Source: DASZQY01 sp036511595 (GTDB lineage Bacteria; Pseudomonadota; Alphaproteobacteria; Rhizobiales; Kaistiaceae). From it: a stretch of 64,000 nt of DNA. The notes under the pieces were generated by a model. It did not search any database, had not been told where the DNA came from, and saw only the letters and a list, made by a program, of their open reading frames with translations. The DNA is taken from contig DATCBY010000019.1 in the NCBI GenBank assembly GCA_036511595.1, forward strand, positions 1 to 64,000, given 5' to 3'. The position numbers were made by a program, and so were the translations under genes. This document shows, in pieces, positions 25,024 through 33,656 of this stretch (the first letter of the stretch is position 1; every line of letters starts with the position of its first letter).

Positions 25024-26049
25024 CTATCCGCGCCAGCGCCGTCCGTCGAGATTTACGTCAAAGCGTCCCGGCGCGCGCGCAAACGCCGCGATGCCGCCAA
25101 GTGCCGCGTCCTCCTTGGTGATGATCGCGGTCGCCATCTGCCGGAGCAGCGCGTCGTACGGCGCCTTGGCGGTGAAGGCGTCGCGAAACGCGCCGGCCTT
25201 CAGCACCGGCGCGATCTTTCCCGAGATGCCGCCGCCGAGGAAGACGCCGCCGTAGGCCATGAAGATGAGCGCCAGATCGCCGGCGACGCGGCCGAGATAG
25301 GTGGCGAAGAGCGTCAGTGTCTCCGTCGCCTGCGGGTCGCTGCCGGCAAGGCCCGAAGCCGCCACCGCCTCCTGCGTCGGCTGACGAGGTTTGACGCCGT
25401 CCGTCTTGCAGATCGCGCGGTAGAGCCGGAACATCCCCGGACCGGAGAGCATCGCCTCGGCGGTAATCCGCCCGTGCACCCTTTCGGCGTTGGGCCAGAG
25501 CGCCATGTCGCGTGGCGTCACCGGACCAAGGTCGATGTGCGGCCCTTCTCCCGGCACCGGCACCCAGATGCCGCGCGCCCGCACCAGCGCGCCGACGCCG
25601 AGTCCGGTTCCGGGCCCGAGCACCACGCGCACCGCATCCGGTCGCGAGGTGCCGCCGCCGATCGGGTCGAGGTCGCCGGGTTTGAGATCGGGGAGCGCCA
25701 GCGCTTGCGCCTCGAAATCGTTGAGGAGGATCATTTCGGCGAGCCCGAAGCGCGCGATGGATTTCCGCGGCTCGACCACCCAGCTCGAATTGGTGAGCGC
25801 CACGCGGTCGCCGGCGATCGGTCCGGCGAGCGCCAGGATCGCCGATTTCGGCGACGGTGCGCCGCGTTCGATCACCGCTTTTTCAACGGCATCGTCGAGG
25901 GTCGGTAAGTCGGCCGCATGCACATTGGGCAGCCGCTCGATCGGCGCGTCGGCATGATTGATGAGCGCAAAGCGCGCATTGGTGCCGCCGATGTCGCCGA
26001 TGAGAATCGGGAAGGGCAGATGGTCGAGATAGTCCGCCGCTGCGGCCAC
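25024..26049 (-). CDS. glk: Glucokinase
   Basis: This 341-residue ROK-unrelated bacterial glucokinase phosphorylates glucose with ATP. It has the phosphate-binding loop ILIGDIGGTNARFAL, the sugar-binding region LLNDFEAQALALP, the second phosphate motif VLGPGTGLGVGAL and the C-terminal GGVFLGGGISGKI. GTG 26049 is the likely start, two bases beyond the stop of the preceding ABC permease. That places it as the last gene of the nucleoside-importer operon, which is unusual company for a hexokinase. An apparent extension to 26346 overlaps that permease. Confidence 0.93.
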   Translation of the reverse strand: MAAAADYLDHLPFPILIGDIGGTNARFALINHADAPIERLPNVHAADLPTLDDAVEKAVIERGAPSPKSAILALAGPIAGDRVALTNSSWVVEPRKSIARFGLAEMILLNDFEAQALALPDLKPGDLDPIGGGTSRPDAVRVVLGPGTGLGVGALVRARGIWVPVPGEGPHIDLGPVTPRDMALWPNAERVHGRITAEAMLSGPGMFRLYRAICKTDGVKPRQPTQEAVAASGLAGSDPQATETLTLFATYLGRVAGDLALIFMAYGGVFLGGGISGKIAPVLKAGAFRDAFTAKAPYDALLRQMATAIITKEDAALGGIAAFARAPGRFDVNLDGRRWRG

Positions 26050-26051
26050 GG

Positions 26052-27320
26052 CTAATCCTTGACGTACGGCTTGCCGTCCGCCGCCGGCGCCCGCGCCCGT
26101 CCGATCAGGCCGGCAACCAGCACGAGCGTGGCGATGTAGGGCGCCATCGCCAGGAATTCGGAGGGGATCGGCGTTTGCAGTATGGCGAGTTTCTGTTGCA
26201 GCGCGTCGGCGAAGCCAAACACCAGCGCCGCCATCAGCGCTCCGACCGGGTGCCAGCGCCCGAAGATCATCGCCGCAAGGCCGATGAAGCCGCGCCCGTT
26301 CGTCATATTGATGTCGAAGCGACCGACCGAGCCCAGCGTGAACCACGCGCCGGCAAAGCCCGCCACCATGCCGCCGATGGTCACGTTGATGTAGCGGATG
26401 CGATAGACGTTGAGGCCGAGCGTGTCGGCGGCCTCCGGATGCTCACCCACCGCGCGCGCCCGTAGGCCCCAGCGCGTGTGAAACAGGTAGTAGGTGCCGA
26501 TCGCGATGATGATCGCGGCGCCGTAGACGAAGATGTTTTGCTGGAAGAACACGCGGCCGACAATCGGGATGCTGCTCAGCAGCGGTATGTCGATCCCGTC
26601 GAAGATTGGCGCCTCGTTAAATTCATGATGCACCGTCAGCACCTGGCTGGTGACGTAAGAGGTCAGGCCGAGCGCGAACAGGTTTATCGCCACGCCGGCG
26701 ATGATCTGGTCGACGCGGTAGGTGATGACTAGGGCTCCGAGAATGAAGCCCATGATGCCGCCGACCGCGACCGCCGCCACCAGCCCGATCCAGCCACCGA
26801 GCAGCGAGCCGACGATGGCGCCGGTGAAGGCGCCGGAGAGCAGCATGCCCTCGATGCCGATGTTGACCACCGCCACCCGCTCGGAGAGCACTCCGACCAA
26901 CCCGCCAAGCGCGATCGGCACTGCGCGCACGACCGTCGCCTCGAGCATGCCGGTCAGCGAGAAGTCCTTGCCAGCCGTTGCCCATACCAGGAACGTAGTG
27001 ACGGCGAGGAAGAGCCCGAGGCCGAGGAAGAGGCTCGAGCGGCGGGCGGCGCCGCGCACGAACTGACGTCCGCCGAAAAAGGCGAGCAGCGCCGCGACGA
27101 TGTATATGTATGGCGCCGCCGGAACGACCAGGTTGGGCAGCGCGATGACGTCGCCAGGGAGCGCCAGCCGGAAGGTGGCGTCGCCGACGGACCCGAGGCC
27201 GAGGACGGCGGCGACGAAGACGGCGAGGCCGATCAGCACCCAGCCGTTGATGAGCGTCGAGCGCCGCTTGATGGTGTCGAGGCTGGCGGACCTATCCGGC
27301 GCGGTTGCGGTCATGGTCAT
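26052..27320 (-). CDS. Nucleoside-type ABC transporter permease 2
   Basis: This is a 422-residue membrane permease of the BMP/simple-sugar family (BPD_transp_2 fold, YufQ/NupC-like). About ten hydrophobic segments are visible, and the conserved ALGGLVGVLSERVAVVNIGIEGMLL motif near residue 150 marks the family. The ATG at 27320 overlaps the stop of the first permease (ATGA), so the two are coupled. A frame reaching 28019 lies inside the other permease gene. With its partner it should form the channel for purine or pyrimidine nucleosides, judged from the binding protein and neighbouring salvage genes. Confidence 0.92.
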   Translation of the reverse strand: MTMTATAPDRSASLDTIKRRSTLINGWVLIGLAVFVAAVLGLGSVGDATFRLALPGDVIALPNLVVPAAPYIYIVAALLAFFGGRQFVRGAARRSSLFLGLGLFLAVTTFLVWATAGKDFSLTGMLEATVVRAVPIALGGLVGVLSERVAVVNIGIEGMLLSGAFTGAIVGSLLGGWIGLVAAVAVGGIMGFILGALVITYRVDQIIAGVAINLFALGLTSYVTSQVLTVHHEFNEAPIFDGIDIPLLSSIPIVGRVFFQQNIFVYGAAIIIAIGTYYLFHTRWGLRARAVGEHPEAADTLGLNVYRIRYINVTIGGMVAGFAGAWFTLGSVGRFDINMTNGRGFIGLAAMIFGRWHPVGALMAALVFGFADALQQKLAILQTPIPSEFLAMAPYIATLVLVAGLIGRARAPAADGKPYVKD

Positions 27321-28453
27321 CTTGTCACCGCCGCTTTCTTCTGGAAGGCCCAGGGGAAGGCCGCGCGCATCAGCAGCGGCGCGGCGACGAAGGCGATGAT
27401 CAGCGACTGTATGATGGCGATGAGGTCGATGCGGACGCCGGCCGAAACCTGCATCTGCCGGCCACCGGCCTCCAGCGCGCCGAAGAGAATGCCGGCGAGC
27501 AGCACGCCAACGGGATGCGAGCGTCCGAGCAGCGCCACCGCGATGCCGTTGAAACCGCCGCCGCCCGTGAAGCCCGGCGAGGCGCGACCGAGCACGCCCA
27601 GCACCTGGACGCCACCGGCAAGCCCGGCAAGCGCACCGCTGATCGCCATCACCACGACGATGATCAGCCCCGAGCGCATGCCGGCGTAACGCGCCGCAAA
27701 CGGGTTGAGACCGCTGGCCCGGAATTCGAAGCCGAGTGTCGTCCGGAACAGCAGCCAATAGACGAGCGCCACCATGAGCAGCACGATGATATACCCGGCG
27801 TTCAGCCGCAGGTTTGGATCGAGCCAGGTCAGCAGTTTCGGCAGCATGGCGCTGTCGAGCACCGATTGCGAGATGGGGTCGTGCCGCCCGGGCTTCTGGA
27901 TCGGCGGATTGCGCAACAGGTAGCCGGTCAGTTGCGTGGCGATCAGGTTGAGCATGATGGTCGTGATGACTTCGTGCGCCCCCGTCGCCGCCTTTAACCA
28001 GCCGGCGATCGCCGCCCACGCGGCGCCGACCAGCGCGCCGACGAGGAGCGCCAGCGGCAGATGGATGAAGATCGGCAGGCCGGGGAACGAGAAGCCGACG
28101 GCAACGGCCGCCATGCCGCCGAGCATCATCTGGCCTTCGGCGCCGATGTTGAACAGCCCGGCGCGGAAACCCAGCGCGATGCCGAGCGCGGTGAGCGTCA
28201 CCGGCGTCGCCGCGGTGAGCGTTTCGGAGAGCGCCGAGATCGATCCGAATGATCCGCTGAACAAGGCGCTGAACGCGGCGCCGATCCTTGGGACGTCGAC
28301 GCCGGTGAGCAGCATCGTGATGCCGCCGAGCACCAGCGCCAGCGCCACCGCCAGCACCGGCACAATGACAACATCCTCGACCTGGCCACGGGCCACCACC
28401 ACCCGTTGCAGCATTTCGCTGGTGGTCGGCGGGCCTTCTTCGTTGAAGCTCAC
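27317..28453 (-). CDS. Nucleoside-type ABC transporter permease 1
   Basis: This is a 378-residue membrane permease, the heterodimer partner of the downstream one. It shows the family motif ALGIALGFRAGLFNIGAEGQMMLGG near residue 90 and HEVITTIMLNLIA, with about eight to nine membrane helices. The start is GTG 28453, overlapping the ATPase stop as GTGA. The binding-protein, ATPase, permease, permease order is the standard arrangement of BMP-type nucleoside importers. Confidence 0.92.
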   Translation of the reverse strand: MSFNEEGPPTTSEMLQRVVVARGQVEDVVIVPVLAVALALVLGGITMLLTGVDVPRIGAAFSALFSGSFGSISALSETLTAATPVTLTALGIALGFRAGLFNIGAEGQMMLGGMAAVAVGFSFPGLPIFIHLPLALLVGALVGAAWAAIAGWLKAATGAHEVITTIMLNLIATQLTGYLLRNPPIQKPGRHDPISQSVLDSAMLPKLLTWLDPNLRLNAGYIIVLLMVALVYWLLFRTTLGFEFRASGLNPFAARYAGMRSGLIIVVVMAISGALAGLAGGVQVLGVLGRASPGFTGGGGFNGIAVALLGRSHPVGVLLAGILFGALEAGGRQMQVSAGVRIDLIAIIQSLIIAFVAAPLLMRAAFPWAFQKKAAVTR

Positions 28454-29955
28454 GCCGCCACCCCCGCCATCGCGAGGCCGATGTCTTTCACGTTTGCTGT
28501 CTCGCTGGTGAAGCTCGCGACGATGCGCCCGCGGAACATCACCAGGATGCGGTCTGCGAGGCTCATGATCTCGTCCAACTCCGTCGACACGATGAGCACG
28601 CCGACGCCGCTGTCGCGCGCCGCGATCAGGCGGTCGTGGATGTATTCGATCGAGCCGACATCGACGCCGCGCGTCGGCTGCGAGGCGACCATCAGCTTGA
28701 TGTCGCGCGACAGCTCGCGGCCGACCACCAGCTTCTGCTGGTTGCCACCGGAGAGATGATCGCCGAGGCTGAAGATCGAGGCGGTGCGCACGTCGAAATC
28801 GTCGACGATCTTGGCGGCCTCCGCATTGACCGCCGGCCAGCGCATCGTGACGCCCGAAGAAAAGCGTTTCTCGTAGTAGGAATCGAGCACCGCGTTTTCG
28901 GCTACCGTGAAGTCGGTGACCATGCCCGATTTCTGGCGGTCTTCCGGCACATGCGCCATGCCGAGGCGATGGCGGGTCCGGCTTGAGGCGCCAGTGACGT
29001 CGTGCCCGAGGAACGAAACCGCGCCTGTCAGCGCGGGACGCAGGCCGGTGATCGCCTCGACCAGCTCTGTCTGCCCGTTGCCCTGAACGCCCGCTATGCC
29101 GACCACTTCGCCGGCGCGCACCTCGAACGAAACTCCGTCGACGGTTATTTCGTCGCGCTCGTTCAGCACCTTCATATCGCGCACTTCGAGGAGTGCCGCC
29201 CCGGTGTTGACCGCCCGCTTGTTGACCGCGAAGCGCACCGAGCGGCCGACCATCATCTCGGCAAGGTCGGCATCGGTCGCCGTCTTCGGGTCGCCTTCAC
29301 CGACCACCTTGCCACCGCGCAGCACGCTGATGCGGTCAGCAACTTCCAGCACTTCGCCGAGCTTGTGCGTGATGAAGACCAGCGCCTTGCCGGCGTCGCG
29401 CAGCGACCGGATGATGACGAAGAATTCCGTCACCTCCTGCGGCGTCAGCACCGCCGTCGGCTCGTCGAAGATGATGACTTCGGCCGAGCGGAAGAGAACC
29501 TTGATGATCTCGACCCTCTGCTGCAGGCCGACCGGCATCTCCTCGATGATCGCGTTGGGATCGACCGAAAGCCCGTGCTGGCCGGAGATGTCCGAAACCT
29601 GGCGGCGCGCCGCCGCGAGGTCGAGATGGTCGAAGCGTCCGGTCGGCTCGACGCCGAGGACGACATTCTCGGCGACGGTGAACACGGGCACCAGCATGAA
29701 GTGCTGATGGACCATGCCGATGCCAGCGTGGATCGCGTCCTTGGCGTCGCGGAAGTTGACCGGCTTGCCGTCGATGAGGATTTCGCCGGCGTCGGGCCGG
29801 TAGAGCCCCGAGAGCACGTTCATCAATGTCGATTTGCCGGCGCCGTTTTCGCCGAGCAGACCGAGAATTTCTCCGGGCCGGATTGTCAGGTTGACGTCGG
29901 AGTTGGCGGTGACCGCGCCGAAGCGCTTGGTGATCCCGCGTAGCTCGATTTCCAA
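28450..29955 (-). CDS. Nucleoside-type ABC transporter ATP-binding protein (double ABC)
   Basis: This 501-residue ATPase has two ABC domains. The first (about 1-235) has Walker A GENGAGKST and Walker B VIIFDEPTAVL, but its signature is GLQQRVEIIKVL rather than LSGGQ. The second (about 255-490) has GVQGNGQTEL in place of a canonical Walker A, the signature LSGGNQQKLVVGREL and a SQPTRGVD Walker B region. This asymmetry is typical of simple-sugar/nucleoside importers with one intact site. It starts at TTG 29955, about 120 bases after the binding-protein gene, with a hairpin in between. Confidence 0.93.
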   Translation of the reverse strand: MEIELRGITKRFGAVTANSDVNLTIRPGEILGLLGENGAGKSTLMNVLSGLYRPDAGEILIDGKPVNFRDAKDAIHAGIGMVHQHFMLVPVFTVAENVVLGVEPTGRFDHLDLAAARRQVSDISGQHGLSVDPNAIIEEMPVGLQQRVEIIKVLFRSAEVIIFDEPTAVLTPQEVTEFFVIIRSLRDAGKALVFITHKLGEVLEVADRISVLRGGKVVGEGDPKTATDADLAEMMVGRSVRFAVNKRAVNTGAALLEVRDMKVLNERDEITVDGVSFEVRAGEVVGIAGVQGNGQTELVEAITGLRPALTGAVSFLGHDVTGASSRTRHRLGMAHVPEDRQKSGMVTDFTVAENAVLDSYYEKRFSSGVTMRWPAVNAEAAKIVDDFDVRTASIFSLGDHLSGGNQQKLVVGRELSRDIKLMVASQPTRGVDVGSIEYIHDRLIAARDSGVGVLIVSTELDEIMSLADRILVMFRGRIVASFTSETANVKDIGLAMAGVAA

Positions 29956-30021
29956 GAGTTTAGCGCCCCCGAATCCCCTGTTGGTCCCGCGCGCCCTAGC
30001 CCGCTCCTGCTTTTCTCGAAA

Positions 30022-30051
30022 CCGCCGCGTCTCGACGAGGAGACGCGGCGG
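30022..30051 (-). terminator. Intra-operon hairpin after the binding-protein gene
   Basis: CCGCCGCGTCTC (30022-30033) pairs perfectly with GAGACGCGGCGG (30040-30051) around a 6-base loop. On the transcribed minus strand it lies between the binding protein and the ATPase. Such hairpins often act as partial terminators or 3' stabilisers that keep the binding protein in excess over the transporter. Confidence 0.55.
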
Positions 30052-30077
30052 CTGTTGCCTGGTGCAAGGAGAACCGG

Positions 30078-31109
30078 CTAGCCGCCGACCTTGATCGAAC
30101 CGTCGATGATCCCCTTGGAGATCGCCTCGACTTCCTTCTTGAGTTCGGCCGGCACCGACTTTTCCAGATCGTGGAACGGTGCAATGCCGACGCCGCCGCT
30201 CTTCAGGTCGCCGACCAGAACGCCGCCCTGGAACGTGCCCTTGAAGGCCTCGGTCACTGCGGTGTCCGTGGTGGTGCCGACCTGCTTGAGAACGGAGGTC
30301 AGGAAGATCTTCTTGTGGTCCGGATCGGTGTTGAACTGGTCGGTGTCGACGCCGATCACCTTCAGCTTGTCCGCGCCGAGTTCCATGGCGAGCGCCGCCG
30401 GGCCCTGGCCGACCTTTCCGGCCACCGGCATGATGACGTCCGCGCCTTCGTCGTTCATGCTCTTGGCAATGTCCTTGCCCTTGTCGATCGAGCTGAAGTC
30501 ACCGACGAACACGCCGTCCTTCTTGACCGGATCCCAGCCGAGAACCTTGACCGACTTGCCCTTCTGCTTGTTGTAGTAGTTCACGCCCCAGACGAAGCCG
30601 TCCATGAAGTCGGTGACCGGGCCGCCGATGTTGATGCCGCCGAAGGTGCCGACGACGCCGGTCTTCGACACGCCCGCCGCCAGGTAGCCGGCGAGGAACG
30701 CCGCCTGGTTGGTGGCGTAAACCTGACCCAGCACGTTCGGGATCGTCGGATCATAGGCGAAGTCGACGATGGTGAACTTGGTGCCGGTGTTGGCGGTTGC
30801 GGCGGCCTTGGTCGCATCGCCGAGCAGGAAGCCGACGGTGACGATCACGTCGCACTTGGCGGTCACGAATGAATTGAGGTTCGGGACGTAGTCCGTCTCG
30901 GCCTTCGATTCGAGCAGCTTGGTCTGGAAGCCGCCCTTCTTGGCCGCGTCCTGCACGCCCTTCCATGTGTACTGGTTGAAGCCCTTGTCATCGACACCGC
31001 CGGTGTCGGTCACGGCGCAGGCGAGAAACGCCCATGCCGGGGCGGATGCACCGATCGCGACCGCCGCCACCAACGCGGCGAACGTTACGGAAATAGCTCT
31101 GGATTTCAA
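30078..31109 (-). CDS. BMP-family nucleoside-binding protein
   Basis: This is the periplasmic substrate-binding protein of the importer, 343 residues with a cleavable signal peptide (about residues 1-27, ending AWAFLA or nearby). The family hallmark ACAVTDTGGVDDKGFNQ follows immediately. Later conserved stretches are FTIVDFAYDP, GTFGGINIGGPVTDFMDGF and VIGVDTDQFNT, the last contacting ligand. BMP/PnrA proteins bind nucleosides, which agrees with the salvage genes on the other side. The start is TTG 31109, supported by a strong AGGAGG at 31115-31120 and the signal peptide. Confidence 0.94.
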   Translation of the reverse strand: MKSRAISVTFAALVAAVAIGASAPAWAFLACAVTDTGGVDDKGFNQYTWKGVQDAAKKGGFQTKLLESKAETDYVPNLNSFVTAKCDVIVTVGFLLGDATKAAATANTGTKFTIVDFAYDPTIPNVLGQVYATNQAAFLAGYLAAGVSKTGVVGTFGGINIGGPVTDFMDGFVWGVNYYNKQKGKSVKVLGWDPVKKDGVFVGDFSSIDKGKDIAKSMNDEGADVIMPVAGKVGQGPAALAMELGADKLKVIGVDTDQFNTDPDHKKIFLTSVLKQVGTTTDTAVTEAFKGTFQGGVLVGDLKSGGVGIAPFHDLEKSVPAELKKEVEAISKGIIDGSIKVGG

Positions 31110-31429
31110 CTCAACCTCCTACGGGTGAAAACTTGCAGCCACGCGCCCCTGCGCCTGGCTAATGCAAACAAGACTGCCCCCCTCCGGGTCGTGAGCCTTG
31201 CGGGTTCGCAAAAGCGCCGTGCTCGATGTGGGCTGTTTCCCAGCCTCGCATTTCCCTCTGTCATCGTCGAGAGGCATTGGGAAATGACGTACCGGCGGCC
31301 TGCCGGTCGCGGTCCGGTTACGCCGCACGCCGCGATAACCGCGGTGCGCCAGCGGCCGAATCTGGTCTAATCTGCCGGGCACGGGCTTTCCGGTGCGCCG
31401 TTTCGGCCGCTGGCATCAGGACTGGGACC
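31110..31429. other. Divergent control region of the nucleoside module
   Basis: This 320-base gap separates the divergently transcribed importer operon and the cdd-deoA genes and presumably carries both promoters. No convincing promoter, operator or riboswitch can be assigned. A stem-loop is possible at 31249-31286: CATTTCCC pairs with GGGAAATG, extended by CTCT/AGAG with a bulge. Shifted frames here are chance openings. Confidence 0.4.
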
Positions 31430-31843
31430 ATGAACCGCGACCTGTTCGAAAAGGCAAAAGCTGTCCGCGACCGGGCCCACGCGCCCTACTCGAAATTCCA
31501 TGTCGGCGCTGCGATCCTGAGCGAGGCCGGCGCCGTCCACGCGGGCGCCAACGTCGAGAACGCGTCCTACCCGGAAGGCTGGTGCGCCGAGACTTCCGCC
31601 ATCGCCGCGATGGTGGCGGGCGCGCCGCCGGGACCGGGCCGGCGCATTGCCGAGATCACCGTCGTGGCCGACCGCATCGAGGGGCGCCTGACGACACCCT
31701 GTGGCGGCTGTCGCCAGCGCCTCGCCGAATTTTCCGACGCCGACACGCCGGTCCACGTCATCGACCCGTCGGGCTCGGGTAAGACCTTCCGCATGGACGA
31801 ACTGCTCCCCGCCGCCTTCGCCATGGACGAGACGCCGACGTGA
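31430..31843 (+). CDS. cdd: Cytidine deaminase
   Basis: This 137-residue enzyme deaminates cytidine and deoxycytidine to uridine forms. The zinc site is intact: CAETSAIAAM with the catalytic Glu, and PCGGCRQRLAEF with the two further cysteines. The N-terminal substrate motif YSKFHVGAAI and the NVENASYPEG stretch are typical of the small homotetrameric type. A start at 31430 gives the normal length; the longer frame from 31226 is non-conserved. It is followed 19 bases later by deoA. Confidence 0.95.
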   Translation: MNRDLFEKAKAVRDRAHAPYSKFHVGAAILSEAGAVHAGANVENASYPEGWCAETSAIAAMVAGAPPGPGRRIAEITVVADRIEGRLTTPCGGCRQRLAEFSDADTPVHVIDPSGSGKTFRMDELLPAAFAMDETPT

Positions 31844-31862
31844 TCGCCCGGAAGTACCGCTG

Positions 31863-33176
31863 ATGCTCCCCCAGGAAATCATCCGCAGGAAGCGCGACGG
31901 CCTGCCGCTCGCCGCTGACGAGATTGCCTTCATGGTCGAAGGCCTCACGTCCGGCGCCGTCAGCGAAGGCCAAGTCGCAGCTTTCGCCATGGCGACATTT
32001 TTCAAAGGCATGACGCGCGAGGAAGCCGTGGCGCTAACCGTTGCCATGCGCGATTCCGGCACCGTGCTCGACTGGTCGGATCTGCCCGGTCCGGCGCTCG
32101 ACAAGCACTCCACCGGCGGCGTCGGCGACAACGTCTCGTTGATGCTGGCGCCCGCGCTCGCCGCCTGCGGCGCCTTCGTGCCGATGATTTCCGGCCGCGG
32201 CCTCGGCCACACCGGCGGCACCCTCGACAAGCTCGATTCCATCCCGGGCTACACGACTGCGCCCGACAACGCCCTCTTCCGCAAGGTCGTCAAGGAAGTA
32301 GGCTGCGCCGTCATCGGCCAGACCGCCGACCTCGCCCCCGCCGACAAGCGTCTTTACGGCATTCGCGACGTCACCGCGACGGTGGAGTCGATCCCGCTCA
32401 TCACCGCCTCGATCCTGTCGAAGAAGCTTGCCGCTGGGCTCCGCGGCCTGGTGCTCGACGTAAAGACCGGCACCGGCGCCTTCATGCAAAAAATAGAGGA
32501 CTCGCGCGGGCTGGCGAAGAGCCTGGTCGAAGTCGCCAACGGCGCCGGGCTGAGGACCAGCGCCCTCATCACCGACATGAACGAGCCGCTGGCAACGGCC
32601 GCTGGCAACGCCGTCGAAGTCATGAACGCCGTGGAGTTCCTCACCGGCGCGCATGTCGACAGGCGTCTCTGGGACGTGACGGTGGCGCTCGGCGGAGAAC
32701 TGCTGGCCCTCGGCGGCCTTGCCAACGATGACGCCGATGGTCGCCGGAAGATCGAAGCGGCTTTCAAATCCGGCGGCGCCGCAGAATTGTTCGGCAAAAT
32801 GACAGCGGCGCTCGGCGGCCCCGCCGACTTCATGGAGCGTCCGGCGAAATACCTGAAGGCCGCCCCGGTCGTTCGCGATGTCTTCCCGGATCACGCCGGC
32901 AGCGTCACCGCCATCGACACCCGCGCCATCGGCATCGCCGTGGTGGAACTGGGCGGCGCCAGGATGCGCGCCGCCGACCCCATCGATCATTCCGTCGGGT
33001 TTACAGCGCTCGCGGGCCTCGGCGCAAAGCTCGACCCAAAGACGCCGCTGGCCAGGGTCCACGCCCGGGACGCCGCCTCGGCCGACCGCGCCGCAACGTC
33101 GCTCCGCGCGGCTTACCACGTCGGCGAAAAGTCGATGCCCCCCGGCGAGGTCGTCTACGAGCGTATCGACCCCTGA
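31863..33176 (+). CDS. deoA: Thymidine phosphorylase
   Basis: This 437-residue enzyme splits thymidine or deoxyuridine with phosphate to the base and deoxyribose 1-phosphate. The N-terminal helical domain starts LPQEIIRRKRDGLPL. The family signature DKHSTGGVGDNVSLMLAP is intact, followed by SGRGLGHTGGTLDKLDSIPG and LVLDVKTGTGAFM. Product deoxyribose 1-phosphate would pass to phosphopentomutase, encoded just downstream on the other strand. The true start is ATG 31863; an extension to 31701 overlaps cdd. Confidence 0.95.
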   Translation: MLPQEIIRRKRDGLPLAADEIAFMVEGLTSGAVSEGQVAAFAMATFFKGMTREEAVALTVAMRDSGTVLDWSDLPGPALDKHSTGGVGDNVSLMLAPALAACGAFVPMISGRGLGHTGGTLDKLDSIPGYTTAPDNALFRKVVKEVGCAVIGQTADLAPADKRLYGIRDVTATVESIPLITASILSKKLAAGLRGLVLDVKTGTGAFMQKIEDSRGLAKSLVEVANGAGLRTSALITDMNEPLATAAGNAVEVMNAVEFLTGAHVDRRLWDVTVALGGELLALGGLANDDADGRRKIEAAFKSGGAAELFGKMTAALGGPADFMERPAKYLKAAPVVRDVFPDHAGSVTAIDTRAIGIAVVELGGARMRAADPIDHSVGFTALAGLGAKLDPKTPLARVHARDAASADRAATSLRAAYHVGEKSMPPGEVVYERIDP

Positions 33177-33200
33177 GGAAACCAGGATGAGGAGGCAGGG

Positions 33201-33563
33201 ATGAGCAGTGGCGCCCGCAGCATATTCGTATTCGGTATCTATCTCGCGGTGGTGGGCATCGCGCTGCTGGTAGTGCCGAACCTGCTTCTCGGTGCGTTCC
33301 TGCTGCCCGGCACGACGGAAGTCTGGGTCCGCGTCGTCGGCATGCTGAGCCTGTTCCTGAGCTTCTATTTCATCCAGTCCGCCCGTGCCGGCTTGACGGA
33401 GTTTTTCAGGCTGACGGTCTACGTCCGCTCGACCACCATTCTCTTCCTCGGCGCCTTCGTCCTGCTCGGGTTCGCCAGTCCGTTCCTGCTGCCGTTCGGT
33501 GTGGTCGACCTGGCGGGAGCCATCTGGACCGGCCTTGCCCTGCGCTCTGCGAAAATCGCCTAG
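33201..33563 (+). CDS. Small integral membrane protein of unknown function
   Basis: This 120-residue protein has four predicted membrane helices (about 8-30, 40-63, 74-92 and 97-114) and few charged residues. It has a strong AGGAGG Shine-Dalgarno and lies 24 bases after deoA, so it is probably in the same transcript. I recognise no family motif. A role in nucleoside export or uptake is possible only by association. Confidence 0.75.
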   Translation: MSSGARSIFVFGIYLAVVGIALLVVPNLLLGAFLLPGTTEVWVRVVGMLSLFLSFYFIQSARAGLTEFFRLTVYVRSTTILFLGAFVLLGFASPFLLPFGVVDLAGAIWTGLALRSAKIA

Positions 33564-33656
33564 ACCGGACGTTCACTTTCCCGCGCAACCGATTCAGAAG
33601 ACTCGCGTTTCGGCGTCCGCTTCATCCTGATTCAGAGGATGAGGTGGGAAACTGGA

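Noticed and set aside
33622..33642. Hairpin TCATCCT/AGGATGA between the small membrane protein and deoB genes
   Set aside because: Only 7 bp with weak pairing and no T-run, so it is too weak to call as a terminator.
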